A DNA stretch of 64,000 nt from Fulvimarina sp039652615 (GCF_039652615.1 NZ_JBDJAC010000008.1:124001-188000), one strand, 5' to 3'. Counted from the stretch's first letter, positions 1 through 8,702 are shown. Numbers and translations: made by a program. Notes: generated by a model from the letters alone, not told the origin.

Positions 1-79
1 GACTGAACAAGAAGACGGCCCGGCCGGTCTGCCTTCGGGCGGATCAGGTTTGAGAGCCGATCAGACGAACGGAGATAAA

Positions 80-382
80 ATGTTCGCAGTCATCAAAACC
101 GGCGGCAAGCAGTACCGTGTCACCGCCGACGATCAGTTCACCATCGAACGCATTCCCGGCGAAGCCGGCGACAAGGTGGAACTGGCCGAAGTCCTCATGG
201 TCGGCTCCAAGATCGGAACGCCCTTTGTGGATGGTGCCAAGGTCACCCTGGAAATCGTCGAGCAGACGCGCGGCAAGAAGGTCATCTCCTTCAAGAAGCG
301 CCGTCGCCAGAATTCCAAGCGCACCCGCGGCCATCGCCAGGACCTGACCAAGGTTCGCGTTGCCGACATCGCGGGCGCATAA
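80..382 (+). CDS. rplU: 50S ribosomal protein L21
   Basis: Structural protein of the large ribosomal subunit that contacts 23S rRNA. The predicted 100-residue product begins MFAVIKTGGKQYRV, the classic L21 N-terminus, and carries the basic stretch KKRRRQNSKRTRGHRQ typical of the family. An in-frame ATG lies 30 bases upstream, but I chose position 80 because GGAG at 71-74 is well spaced from it and the protein then starts like other L21s. It precedes rpmA by 112 bases, the usual rplU-rpmA pair. Very secure. Confidence 0.98.
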   Translation: MFAVIKTGGKQYRVTADDQFTIERIPGEAGDKVELAEVLMVGSKIGTPFVDGAKVTLEIVEQTRGKKVISFKKRRRQNSKRTRGHRQDLTKVRVADIAGA

Positions 383-399
383 GCGGAAATTTCGTCGAA

Positions 400-419
400 G
401 CGATCCGAAAACGGGTCGC
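400..419 (+). promoter_or_regulatory. Small stem-loop between rplU and rpmA
   Basis: An 8-bp stem (GCGATCCG pairing with CGGGTCGC, one G-T wobble) closes an AAAA loop. It lies 17 bases after the rplU stop with no U-tract behind it, so it is not an obvious terminator. It may be an RNA processing or stability element inside the rplU-rpmA transcript. That role is inference. Confidence 0.35.
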
Positions 420-494
420 GTGAAATGATCAAACGCATAGTCTGGGCTGAACACGAGCCCATCGGCCTCGCAAGCGAGGCAAGGAGAGTTCGAA

Positions 495-764
495 ATGGCA
501 CATAAGAAAGCTGGCGGTTCGTCGCGCAACGGTCGCGACTCGGAATCGAAGCGCCTTGGCGTGAAGAAGTTCGGCGACGAGCTGGTCATCGCCGGCAACA
601 TCCTCGTGCGTCAGCGCGGCACGCGCTGGCATCCGGGCGTCAATGTGGGAATCGGTAAGGACCATACGCTGTTCGCCAAGGCGGACGGCAAGGTTGTCTT
701 CCAGAAGAAGGCGAATAAACGAACCTACATTTCCATTCTCCCGGCGGCCGCCGCCGCTGAATGA
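495..764 (+). CDS. rpmA: 50S ribosomal protein L27
   Basis: Large-subunit ribosomal protein whose N-terminus reaches the peptidyl-transferase centre. The 89-residue product begins MAHKKAGGSSRNGRDSESKR, a hallmark L27 sequence, and continues with the conserved GxxVxxGxIxxRQRGTxxHPG block. There is no cleavable N-terminal extension of the Firmicutes kind. GGAGAG lies about 8 bases before the ATG. It is co-directional with rplU and is followed by a strong hairpin terminator at 850-873. Very secure. Confidence 0.98.
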   Translation: MAHKKAGGSSRNGRDSESKRLGVKKFGDELVIAGNILVRQRGTRWHPGVNVGIGKDHTLFAKADGKVVFQKKANKRTYISILPAAAAAE

Positions 765-849
765 CCGGTGTTTTCATGAATGCCGGCGTCCCACCGACCC
801 GGCGTTCTTGAGGAAGCCCGCTTCAGGCGAATTCCGACAGAAATCGAAA

Positions 850-885
850 GGGGAGATGGGCCGCCATCTCCCCTGATTTCGTTTC
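850..885 (+). terminator. Intrinsic terminator after rpmA
   Basis: A perfect 10-bp stem, GGGGAGATGG (850-859) with CCATCTCCCC (864-873), closes a four-base GCCG loop and is followed by TGATTTCGTTT. It should end the rplU-rpmA transcript just before the GNAT gene. Confidence 0.7.
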
Positions 886-899
886 TGCTGGAGGCCAAA

Positions 900-1472
900 A
901 TGCGAGACGAACTGACATGCGCAGGTGATGACGACGAAGAATTAAGAACCCGGCGGCTCATTTTGCGTGCGCCCGCCATGTCCGATGCGCCGGCAATCGC
1001 AAGACATCTGTCGGATTACGATGTCGTCTCGATGCTCTCCCGGGTCCCCTGGCCCTATGAGATGGAGGATGCGAGAGACTTCCTCCGTGACATTGCGAGT
1101 CGTCCGGAAAACGCGATCTTTGCGATCACCCTTCGCGAGACGGGTGATCTCATCGGGATCGGCGGTCTGCACCGCGCTAAAGACGGAAGGGCGGAGCTCG
1201 GCTACTGGCTGGGCCAGGACTATTGGGGCGTCGGATATGGGACGGAGGCCGTGCAGAAGCTGATCGACCACGGCTTCGAGATCCTGAAGCTCGACCGGAT
1301 CGACGTGTCGTGCCGGGTCGTCAACGATGCTTCGCGCCAGCTCGTGCGCAAATGTGGGTTCGCCTTCGTCGGGCCGGGTATGATCGATTCGCTCGCCGCG
1401 GGCCGGGTCGCCAGCGAGCACTATATGCTCGACAAGAGCTCATGGCGCTCGATCCGCATGTGGGGACGGTAA
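900..1472 (+). CDS. GNAT family N-acetyltransferase (RimJ-like)
   Basis: Predicted acetyl-CoA-dependent acetyltransferase of 190 residues. It has the RimJ/RimL pattern: an N-terminal TRRLILRAP motif, a central ELGYWLGQDYWGVGYGTEA segment matching the acetyl-CoA pyrophosphate-binding loop (Q/RxxGxG/A) and a C-terminal ASRQLVRKCGF block. I chose the ATG at 900 because GGAGG at 890-894 precedes it; an upstream in-frame ATG would run through the rpmA terminator. It is common next to rpmA and obgE in Hyphomicrobiales. The substrate, which could be a ribosomal protein N-terminus or a small molecule, cannot be read from sequence. Confidence 0.85.
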   Translation: MRDELTCAGDDDEELRTRRLILRAPAMSDAPAIARHLSDYDVVSMLSRVPWPYEMEDARDFLRDIASRPENAIFAITLRETGDLIGIGGLHRAKDGRAELGYWLGQDYWGVGYGTEAVQKLIDHGFEILKLDRIDVSCRVVNDASRQLVRKCGFAFVGPGMIDSLAAGRVASEHYMLDKSSWRSIRMWGR

Positions 1473-1477
1473 GGCAT

Positions 1478-2032
1478 ATGAAGGGCATCAAACGCCTCGC
1501 ATCGATGGGCGTCGCGGTTTTGATCGCGGCATCCTGCCTCTCGGGGCAGGGGGCAGGCGCTGCTTCGAAGACGAGGACGCAGGTGCCGCTCGCCTTCTTC
1601 GAAGGGACGTCTTCGTCCAAGGGAACGATCACCACGCTATTCGTCTCGACCGAGGCCTTCACGGCGCGGTTCGAGGGCACCTATCGCGACCATGACCTGA
1701 AGCTCGACGAGCGGTTCACCTTCCCGGACGGGACGGCTCTACAACGCTGGGATCTCTTCGCCCATCGTAACGGCTCCATTTCCGGCACCGTGGCGACCGA
1801 GATCGAAGACGGGGTGATGACCGCGTCAAGACCGGTCTCGGGCCGCTACGACCGGGACGTGCTCGTCCTCGACTATGACGGCTACGCGCCCAACGGCTCG
1901 AAGACCCTTTTCCACTTCCACCACGTCATGCATCGCCAGCAAAACGGCACGATGACCAACCACGTGACGGTCTCGAAATACTATCTGCCGCTCGCAAGTT
2001 CCAACGTCACCTTTTATAAACCGGGTCGCTGA
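1478..2032 (+). CDS. Secreted DUF3833-like protein
   Basis: Predicted exported protein of 184 residues. A basic start (MKGIKR) is followed by a hydrophobic stretch ending SCLSGQGAGAAS, consistent with a signal peptide. The Cys could instead belong to a poor lipobox. The mature part has the FFEGTSSSKG...LDERFTFPDGTALQRWDL pattern that resembles DUF3833 proteins. It starts 5 bases after the GNAT stop, so the two are probably co-transcribed. Function is unknown. The family call rests on pattern memory and is moderate; the ATG at 1478 is chosen because it gives the signal peptide. Confidence 0.65.
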   Translation: MKGIKRLASMGVAVLIAASCLSGQGAGAASKTRTQVPLAFFEGTSSSKGTITTLFVSTEAFTARFEGTYRDHDLKLDERFTFPDGTALQRWDLFAHRNGSISGTVATEIEDGVMTASRPVSGRYDRDVLVLDYDGYAPNGSKTLFHFHHVMHRQQNGTMTNHVTVSKYYLPLASSNVTFYKPGR

Positions 2033-2074
2033 GCGCGCCGACAGACCACCACAGCGAAGGACTGAAGTTCCGCC

Positions 2075-3130
2075 ATGAAATTTCTCGACCAGGCCAAAGT
2101 CTACGTTCGCTCGGGCGACGGCGGGGCGGGGTCCGTCTCGTTCCGGCGTGAAGCCCATGTCGAATTCGGCGGACCGGACGGTGGTGACGGCGGCCGTGGC
2201 GGCGATGTCTGGGTGGAGGCTGTCGACGGTCTCAATACGCTCATCGATTATCGCTATCAGCAGCATTTCAAGGCTGAGACGGGCGTCCACGGCATGGGCC
2301 GGAACCGGCACGGCCGCAACGGCTCCGACATCACCTTGAAAGTGCCCGCCGGCACCCAGGTCTTCGCCGAGGACAATGAGACGCTGATCTGCGATCTGCA
2401 GATGGTGGGCGAGAAAAAGAAGATCGCCGCCGGCGGCAATGGCGGCTTCGGCAATGACCGTTTCAAGTCTTCCGTCAATCAGGCGCCGCGTCATGCCAAT
2501 CCCGGCCAGCCCGGTCAGGAACTGACGATCTGGCTGCGGCTGAAGCTTATCGCCGATGCTGGCCTCGTGGGCCTGCCCAATGCCGGCAAGTCGACCTTTC
2601 TCTCGACGGTGACTCGCGCGCGGCCGAAGATTGCCGACTACCCCTTCACGACGCTCCATCCCGGCCTTGGCGTCGCGAAGATCGATGCGACCGAATTCGT
2701 TATCGCCGATATTCCGGGCCTCATTGAGGGCGCCCATCGGGGCGTCGGAATCGGCGACCGGTTCCTTGGCCATGTCGAGCGCACCAGCGTGCTTCTGCAT
2801 CTCGTCTCAGGCAACGAGGAGGATGTCGCTCTTGCCTACCGCACTGTGCGCGGCGAACTGGAAGCCTACGGCCATGGCCTGATCGACAAGCCCGAAGTGC
2901 TTTGCCTCAGTCAGGTCGACACCCTCGACGAAGACGCGCGCGCCGAGAAGCTCGCCGCCTTGAAAGAAGCCTCCGGCAAGACGGCACTTGAGCTTTCCGC
3001 CGTCAGCCGTGAAGGGCTGACCGAGACCTTGAGGCGGCTCGCAGCCGAGATTGCCGCCGGCCGCGAGGCCCCCGCCGAAGAGCCCGGCGAATGGCGGCCT
3101 GATGCCGCCTATGGTGATCACAATTCATGA
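2075..3130 (+). CDS. obgE: Obg family GTPase (CgtA)
   Basis: Essential GTPase that binds the 50S subunit and links ribosome assembly with growth and stress. The product has 351 residues. The glycine-rich Obg fold occupies about residues 1-158 (GGAGS, GGPDGGDGGRGG), followed by the G domain with G1 GLPNAGKS at 166-173 and G3 DIPG at 212-215. The usual G4 NKxD appears as SQVD at 279-282, which I believe is common in rhizobial Obg proteins. It overlaps proB by 4 bases (ATGA), implying translational coupling. Confidence 0.97.
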   Translation: MKFLDQAKVYVRSGDGGAGSVSFRREAHVEFGGPDGGDGGRGGDVWVEAVDGLNTLIDYRYQQHFKAETGVHGMGRNRHGRNGSDITLKVPAGTQVFAEDNETLICDLQMVGEKKKIAAGGNGGFGNDRFKSSVNQAPRHANPGQPGQELTIWLRLKLIADAGLVGLPNAGKSTFLSTVTRARPKIADYPFTTLHPGLGVAKIDATEFVIADIPGLIEGAHRGVGIGDRFLGHVERTSVLLHLVSGNEEDVALAYRTVRGELEAYGHGLIDKPEVLCLSQVDTLDEDARAEKLAALKEASGKTALELSAVSREGLTETLRRLAAEIAAGREAPAEEPGEWRPDAAYGDHNS

Positions 3131-4239
3131 GTTTTCCGCTTTCGAAGTATAAGCGGATCACCATCAAGATCGGCTCTGCCCTGCTGGTCGATCGCGGGCG
3201 TGGGCTTCGCCGCGTCTGGCTGGAATCCCTGTGCGAGGACATCGCCCGCCTTGCAGCGCGCGGCCATGAGATCCTCATCGTTTCCTCCGGCGCCATCGCC
3301 ATGGGGCGCACACTCTTGAAGATCGCGCCGGGCCCCCTGAAGCTCGAACAGAGTCAGGCGGCGGCCGCCGTCGGCCAGATCGCGCTGTCGCGGACCTATT
3401 CGGAGATGCTGAGCCGCCACCAATACGAGGCGGGGCAGATCCTTCTCACGCTCAACGACACCGAGAGCCGGCGCTCCTACCTCAATGCGCGCGCGACGAT
3501 CGGAACGCTGCTGTCCATGAGGGCAATCCCGGTGATCAACGAGAATGATACCGTCGCGACCTCCGAGATCCGCTACGGGGACAACGACCGTCTGGCGGCG
3601 CGTGTCGCGACCATGATGGATGCCGACCTTCTGATTCTTCTCTCCGATGTCGACGGGCTCTATACGGCTCCGCCTGCGCTCGATCCCTCGGCAACCCACA
3701 TTCCTCTCGTCGAAAAGGTGACGCCGGAGATCGACGCCATGGCAGGTGCGGCGGGCTCCGAGCTCTCGCGCGGCGGCATGAAGACGAAGGTCGATGCGGC
3801 GCGCATCGCAACGGCGTCGGGAACAGAGATGATCATCACCCTCGGCAACCGGCTCTACCCGCTGAGCGCCATCGAGGCCGGTGAGCGGCTGACGCTCTTC
3901 AAGGCGAGCGAAACGCCGCAGACGGCGCGCAAGCGCTGGATCGCCGGCCATCTGTCGACCAGCGGCGCGATCACGGTCGATTCCGGCGCGGTGAAGGCGC
4001 TTCGGGCCGGCAAGAGCCTTCTGCCTGCGGGCATTCGCGCCGTGACCGGCACCTTCCGGCGCGGCGACGCGGTCGCGGTCCGCGACGAGGAGGCAAGGGA
4101 GATCGCCTGCGGCCTCATAGCCTATGATGCGGACGAAGCGCGCCAGATCGCCGGACTTCGTTCCGACGCCATCGAGGATGTGCTCGGCTATGAGGGTCGT
4201 GGTGTGGTCATTCACCGCGACGATATGGTGGTGAACTGA
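3127..4239 (+). CDS. proB: Glutamate 5-kinase
   Basis: First enzyme of proline biosynthesis: phosphorylates L-glutamate to gamma-glutamyl phosphate in the cytoplasm. The 370-residue product has an amino-acid kinase domain (ITIKIGSALLV; SSGAIAMG; VINENDTVAT; FGDND-like YGDNDRLAARVA; RGGMKTKVDAA) and a C-terminal PUA domain from about residue 275, as in full-length ProB. Its ATG overlaps the obgE stop by 4 bases. The TGA stop lies inside the first bases of a palindromic repeat (4236-4341). The next pathway gene, proA, comes only after an unrelated membrane gene. Confidence 0.97.
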   Translation: MSFPLSKYKRITIKIGSALLVDRGRGLRRVWLESLCEDIARLAARGHEILIVSSGAIAMGRTLLKIAPGPLKLEQSQAAAAVGQIALSRTYSEMLSRHQYEAGQILLTLNDTESRRSYLNARATIGTLLSMRAIPVINENDTVATSEIRYGDNDRLAARVATMMDADLLILLSDVDGLYTAPPALDPSATHIPLVEKVTPEIDAMAGAAGSELSRGGMKTKVDAARIATASGTEMIITLGNRLYPLSAIEAGERLTLFKASETPQTARKRWIAGHLSTSGAITVDSGAVKALRAGKSLLPAGIRAVTGTFRRGDAVAVRDEEAREIACGLIAYDADEARQIAGLRSDAIEDVLGYEGRGVVIHRDDMVVN

Positions 4240-4341
4240 TATCATTTCCGGCTGATTAAGCCGGGGATGGTATCGCAGCGCGCGCAGCGTTTGAGCGTTC
4301 TTCAAATCCGTTATCGCGAAGCGATCGAACGGATTTGGTAT
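4236..4341 (+). repeat. Palindromic intergenic element, family 1, copy A
   Basis: About 106 bp built of two imperfect hairpins: GATATCATttCCGGC...GCCGGggATGGTATC at the left, and AAATCCGTTATCGC...GCGATCGAACGGATTT at the right, joined by about 25 bases. The reverse complement of 7150-7255 matches it over its full length with only a handful of differences, and 21669-21771 is a more diverged copy. The proB stop codon (4237-4239) lies inside it. Two-palindrome architecture resembles rhizobial RIME elements. Confidence 0.85.
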
Positions 4342-4489
4342 GGCAGGGCGGATAAGCGTATGAGCCGTGCCATTCGCGGTGCTTTTTTCGTGGACGGAAT
4401 TTAACGCGCCACCATTGACTCGACCGGGAACCTCGACCATCGGACTCGCCTTGACCCGGAGTCACAGTGTGTACGAAGCGGAGTGTGTC

Positions 4490-5062
4490 ATGGCCGATCA
4501 TCAGACAGTGTCCAGAGAGCCGGTCGGCGGCCCACGGGTTCCGAATATCGGTTGGGGCTGGCAGCTCGCCTACGGTATCGTCATGGTGATCGGCGGTATC
4601 GCGGCCGTGCTCAATCCGTTCGCCGCATCCTTCGCTGTGACCCTGATGGCGTCCTTCTTCTTCTTTGCGATCGGTCTGATGCAGATCTTTTTCGCGGTGC
4701 GCGATATTCACGGCACCGCGAGCCGCGTCCTGACCGGCGTCTTCGGTGTCATGCTCTGTCTCTTCGGTGTGACCCTGTTTCTCGATCCTCTGGGCGGCGC
4801 CATCTCGCTGACGCTCCTGATCGGCTTCTTCTTTCTCACTTTCGGCGGCATCCGGCTGTGGATCGCCTTCAAGATGCGTGATCGCCAGGGTTGGGGATGG
4901 CTTGCGGTGGCTGGCGCCATGTCCGTCGTCCTTGGTCTCGGGGCGTTGGTTTACGCGGCCGAAGGCGACATCGCGCTTCTCGGGCTCTTTCTGGCGGCGG
5001 AACTGCTGCTTTCGGGCATCGCCTCCATCGCCATGAGCCTGTCCACCCGCACGCGCACCTGA
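4490..5062 (+). CDS. HdeD-family (DUF308) membrane protein
   Basis: Predicted inner-membrane protein of 190 residues with six hydrophobic segments (for example LAYGIVMVIGGIAAVL, FAVTLMASFFFFAIGLM, LTLLIGFFFLTFGGI, LLGLFLAAELLLSGIASI). This is the layout of HdeD and related DUF308 proteins, some of which are linked to acid or general stress. I start it at the ATG at 4490 (MADHQTVS); an upstream ATG would add a non-conserved tail and run into the palindromic repeat. It separates proB from proA, which are normally adjacent in relatives, so it looks like a local insertion. Its role here is unknown. Confidence 0.8.
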   Translation: MADHQTVSREPVGGPRVPNIGWGWQLAYGIVMVIGGIAAVLNPFAASFAVTLMASFFFFAIGLMQIFFAVRDIHGTASRVLTGVFGVMLCLFGVTLFLDPLGGAISLTLLIGFFFLTFGGIRLWIAFKMRDRQGWGWLAVAGAMSVVLGLGALVYAAEGDIALLGLFLAAELLLSGIASIAMSLSTRTRT

Positions 5063-5158
5063 ACGCCGGTCTACGCCTTCCGTCCTTGAAGCGAAGGGCG
5101 AGCGGTCTTAAACCAAGGGTTCGTTTTCGATCCGGCGAAGACTACGAAGGACATCATC

Positions 5159-6472
5159 ATGGACACGCTCCACGGCAGCGACATCGAACGGCAGGACGCA
5201 GGTATGGCGGACGCCTCGATCCCGGAGCTGATGCACGGCATTGGCGTCAGCGCCCGCGCCGCCGCCCGCGTCCTCGCGACCGCTTCGACGGAGCAGAAGA
5301 ACATCGCGCTCAAGCGGATGGCCGATGCGCTGGTCGCCTCTCTCGGGACCATTCTCGCGGAGAACGAGATCGATGTCGCCCGTGCCCAGGAAAGGGGCTC
5401 GCCGGCGTCCTTCATCGATCGCCTGACGCTGAATGCGGCGCGGGTGATCGCGATGTCCGAGGGCCTGCGCTCGATCGCAGAACTCCCCGATCCGGTGGGC
5501 GACGTCATCGCCTCCTGGACGCGGCCCAACGGCCTTGAGATCAGCCGCGTGCGCACGCCGCTCGGCGTCGTGGGCGTGATCTACGAGAGCCGGCCCAATG
5601 TGACCGCCGATGCCGGCGCGCTCTGCCTCAAGTCCGGCAACGCCGTCATACTGCGCGGCGGTTCGGACTCGGCGAATTCCTCCGCTGCGATCCATTCCGC
5701 GCTCCGCACCGGTCTTATCGAGGCGGGCCTGCCTGAACACGCCATCCAGATCGTGCCCTCGACCGATCGCGCGGCTGTCGGTGAAATGTTGGCCGGCCTT
5801 TCCGGCAATCTCGACGTGATCGTGCCGCGCGGCGGGAAAAGCCTCGTCGCCCGCGTCCAGTCGGAGGCGCGTGTGCCGGTCTTTGCCCATCTCGAAGGCC
5901 TCTGCCACATCTATGTGGACGGTTCGGCGCAACGCGACATGGCGGTGGATATCGTGGTGAACTCCAAGCTGCGGCGCACCGGCATTTGCGGGGCAGCCGA
6001 GACATTGCTCGTCGATCGCAAGGCGAAGGACACGCTGCTTGCGCCGGTGCTTCAGGCGCTGGCCGATAAGGGCTGTGAGATCCGCGGCACCGACGAGGTC
6101 TGCGCGATCTATGAGGGTGCGAACATCGCCACCGAGGAGGATTTTGCGACCGAGTATCTCGACTCGATCATCTCCGTCGCTCTGGTGGACGGCGTTGAGG
6201 ATGCGGTCGAGTTCATCGAGGCCCATTCTTCCCACCACACCGAGGCGATCATCGCCGAAGACGCAGCGGCGGTCGAGGCCTTCATGAACGGCATCGATTC
6301 CGCGATTCTCCTGCACAACGCTTCGACGCAGTTCGCCGATGGCGGCGAGTTCGGCATGGGCGCCGAGATCGGCATTGCGACCGGGAAGATGCATGCGCGC
6401 GGGCCTGTCGGCCTCGAACAGCTGACCAGCTTCAACTACCGCGTTCGCGGCTCCGGGCAGACGAGGCTCTGA
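5159..6472 (+). CDS. proA: Gamma-glutamyl phosphate reductase
   Basis: Second step of proline synthesis: NADPH-dependent reduction of gamma-glutamyl phosphate to glutamate semialdehyde. The 437-residue product shows aldehyde-dehydrogenase-fold features: GVVGVIYESRPNVTADAGALCLKSGNAVILRGG, the HLEGLCHIYVD block, and the catalytic Cys in RRTGICGAAETLLVD. The C-terminus EIGIATGKMHARGPVGLEQLTSFNY is diagnostic. The N-terminus is about ten residues longer than usual, so the internal ATG before ADASIPELMHG is an alternative start. It is followed by nadD. Confidence 0.97.
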   Translation: MDTLHGSDIERQDAGMADASIPELMHGIGVSARAAARVLATASTEQKNIALKRMADALVASLGTILAENEIDVARAQERGSPASFIDRLTLNAARVIAMSEGLRSIAELPDPVGDVIASWTRPNGLEISRVRTPLGVVGVIYESRPNVTADAGALCLKSGNAVILRGGSDSANSSAAIHSALRTGLIEAGLPEHAIQIVPSTDRAAVGEMLAGLSGNLDVIVPRGGKSLVARVQSEARVPVFAHLEGLCHIYVDGSAQRDMAVDIVVNSKLRRTGICGAAETLLVDRKAKDTLLAPVLQALADKGCEIRGTDEVCAIYEGANIATEEDFATEYLDSIISVALVDGVEDAVEFIEAHSSHHTEAIIAEDAAAVEAFMNGIDSAILLHNASTQFADGGEFGMGAEIGIATGKMHARGPVGLEQLTSFNYRVRGSGQTRL

Positions 6473-6549
6473 GCGCTATCGCAGGCCTTTCCACCCGTGA
6501 TCCATCGGCAGGCAATGGCAACCTGACGGGACGCGACCTGACGATTCCG

Positions 6550-7125
6550 GTGGCCGGGCGCGGGCAGGCGATCGGTCTATACGGCGGCTCGTTCAACCCG
6601 CCGCACGCGGGCCATCTTCTGGTGGCTGAACGGGCCATCAAGCGTCTTGCGCTCGATGCCGTCTGGTGGCTGGTCACGCCGGGCAATCCCCTGAAGGATC
6701 ACGGAAACCTCGAACCGCTCGCCAACCGCCTCGACGCCGTTCGCGATCTTGCGACGGGCCCCCGCCACAGGGCAACGGCCTTCGAGGCCGCCTATCAGGT
6801 TCGCTACACGGCCGACACGATCCGTATCGCGAAAGAGCGCGCGCCGCATGTCAACTTCGTCTGGATCATGGGCGCCGACAGCCTGACGAGCTTCCACCGC
6901 TGGCAGGATTGGCAGACAATCGCCGAGACGGTTCCCATCGCCGTCATCGACCGGCCGGGGGACACGCTCTCGACGCTCTCGTCGAAATTCGCGATCCGCT
7001 ACGCACGCTTCCGCATTCCCGAACATGAGGCCGCTACGCTGGCCTTTCGCAGGGCCCCGGCCTGGACCTTTCTGCATGGGGCGCGAACGGCGGTATCGTC
7101 CACAATGCTTCGCGGCCGGCGCTGA
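6550..7125 (+). CDS. nadD: Nicotinate-nucleotide adenylyltransferase
   Basis: Converts nicotinate mononucleotide and ATP to deamido-NAD in NAD synthesis. The 191-residue product has the nucleotidyltransferase motif GLYGGSFNPPHAGH (the T/HxGH signature), PGNPLKDH and the C-terminal STMLR (SSTxxR) signature. No in-frame ATG exists upstream after proA, so a GTG start at 6550 is proposed; the frame stays open upstream, so an unusual earlier start cannot be excluded. The genes that normally follow in relatives, rsfS and rlmH, are absent; a palindromic repeat lies here instead. Confidence 0.95.
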   Translation: MAGRGQAIGLYGGSFNPPHAGHLLVAERAIKRLALDAVWWLVTPGNPLKDHGNLEPLANRLDAVRDLATGPRHRATAFEAAYQVRYTADTIRIAKERAPHVNFVWIMGADSLTSFHRWQDWQTIAETVPIAVIDRPGDTLSTLSSKFAIRYARFRIPEHEAATLAFRRAPAWTFLHGARTAVSSTMLRGRR

Positions 7126-7149
7126 AGCCCTGCCTGATTTCTGCACGTC

Positions 7150-7255
7150 ATACGAAATCCGTTCGATCGCTTCGCGATAACGGATTTGAAGAACACTCAA
7201 ACGCCGCGCGGGCTGCGATACCATCCCCGGCCTAATCAGCCGGAAATGGTATCAG
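7150..7255 (-). repeat. Palindromic intergenic element, family 1, copy B
   Basis: Nearly identical, in reverse orientation, to 4236-4341, with the same two hairpins. It lies between the convergent genes nadD and tilS, and its outer end is 4 bases from the tilS stop codon. It could act as a bidirectional terminator or RNA-stabilising structure; that role is inference. Confidence 0.85.
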
Positions 7256-7259
7256 ACCT

Positions 7260-8702
7260 TTATCGCGTGCCGTTTTCAGCCGGCTTGATCGGCAGATCGG
7301 CGAGGCATCGCCAGCGGACGCGGCAGCGAAGACGCCCGAACGGCTGCGCATTAATCCCGCGATAGCGCTCGCGCTTTGCAAGTTCGGCGGTTGCCACCAG
7401 AACGGTGCCATCCGTAGCAATAAGCGCAGGCATCGTGCGATGCCGGGCATTGCCCCGGCCGGTCGCGCCATAGGGCGCGAGTGCGGCGTTGCGCGCCTCG
7501 GCGAGACGCCGGTCCTCGGCCGACAGCTCGATATCGAAGCGCTCGTCGAAGACGAGACGGGGGAGGCACCAGGGCACAGCAATATTCGGTGGACCAGCTC
7601 GTCCGTATTCGCGCTGAAAGAGGATCGCGCCAGCGCCTGAACGGATATCGACCCCACCGAGGGTGGCGGTCCTCGCGTCATGCCCGTTCTTCAGGGGCTC
7701 GAGCAACCGCGTGATCGCCGCACGGCCAGCCGGGCGCGCGCTGCCACCGACGGCGCGAAGAATTCGCGCGATCAGATCCGCCGCAAGATCGTCGGACAGC
7801 GCTCGAAACCCGGCGTAAGCCAGGGCTACGCTGCCTGTTTCCGCGTCGAAGTCGAGCTGGCCCTCCTTCAGCATCGCCGTCATCAGATCGGCCTGCTTCC
7901 GCTCGCTCCCGTTTCGGTGATGCGCCGCCTCGCGCTGGACGGCCAAGATGGTCTCGATCTCCGGCGCTGTCATCGCCGCGATGTTCTGACGATGGCGAAC
8001 GCGGGCAAATCGAGGGTCGGAATTCGATGGATCGTCCACCGCCGCAATCCCGGCATCGAAGAGAGTCTTGCGAAGCCGTTCCGGCCGTTCATCGAGAAGG
8101 GGGCGAGCGAGCTTCAGGCCGGGCTCGTAATCGCGGATCGGGCGCATGCCGGCGCGACGATGCGGCCTGTCGCCCCGGTCCAGGGCGTGAAGCACGGTTT
8201 CGATCTGGTCGGTACGATGATGGGCGGTTAGAACGATCCTCGCGCCGAGCCGGTATGCCTCATCTGCCAGCAACCGATAGCGTGCTGCGCGAGCGGAAGC
8301 CTGCAGATTGCCGGTGCCATTCCAGCCCTGCCAGACGAGGGTTTCGTGAGGCACGCCGAGCAGAGCGCAAATCTCTTTGACATAGGCCGCTTCGTCCGGA
8401 GCTTCGGGCCTGAGACCGTGATCAACCGTCGCGGCGCTCACATCGAACCGCGATTTCGGAAGTCCGCTTGCCAGAAGAAGCAGCGCCAGGGAGTCCGCCC
8501 CGCCCGAAACGGCAATCAGAAGTCGCTGAGGGCAGTCGCCCGCCCCTTCCACTTTACACTGAGACCGAAACCAGGCTTCCAGATCGGCCGCCGACAGGGC
8601 GTTTGTGCTTGGCGGCGCTTCGGGATGAAAGAGCTTCAAGACCCGAAGACGGTCAGCACTTCGCGCTTTTCTGTTCTTCGCCGAGCTTGCGGCGCACGGC
8701 AT
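7260..8702 (-). CDS. tilS: tRNA(Ile)-lysidine synthase
   Basis: ATP-dependent enzyme that modifies C34 of tRNA-Ile(CAU) to lysidine, changing codon specificity from AUG to AUA. The product is 480 residues from the longest start. It has the PP-loop motif LLIAVSGGADSLALLLL, followed by DHGLRPEA and the LTAHHRTDQIETVL block that characterise TilS. The long C-terminal region is poorly conserved, as usual. The ATG at 8702 overlaps cpoB by 50 bases; a TTG at 8639 (before KLFHPEAPP) is a plausible alternative with no overlap. It is the last gene of the tol-pal-cpoB group. Confidence 0.93.
   Translation of the reverse strand: MPCAASSAKNRKARSADRLRVLKLFHPEAPPSTNALSAADLEAWFRSQCKVEGAGDCPQRLLIAVSGGADSLALLLLASGLPKSRFDVSAATVDHGLRPEAPDEAAYVKEICALLGVPHETLVWQGWNGTGNLQASARAARYRLLADEAYRLGARIVLTAHHRTDQIETVLHALDRGDRPHRRAGMRPIRDYEPGLKLARPLLDERPERLRKTLFDAGIAAVDDPSNSDPRFARVRHRQNIAAMTAPEIETILAVQREAAHHRNGSERKQADLMTAMLKEGQLDFDAETGSVALAYAGFRALSDDLAADLIARILRAVGGSARPAGRAAITRLLEPLKNGHDARTATLGGVDIRSGAGAILFQREYGRAGPPNIAVPWCLPRLVFDERFDIELSAEDRRLAEARNAALAPYGATGRGNARHRTMPALIATDGTVLVATAELAKRERYRGINAQPFGRLRCRVRWRCLADLPIKPAENGTR

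Noticed and set aside
4427..4452. GGAAC upstream of the HdeD-like gene as an EcfG (general stress) promoter
   Set aside because: GGAAC is present at 4427 but no CGTT -10 element lies at the required 16-18 base spacing.
8640..8702. Certain start for tilS
   Set aside because: Neither the ATG at 8702 (50-base overlap with cpoB) nor the TTG at 8639 has a good ribosome-binding site, so I kept the ATG and flagged the uncertainty.
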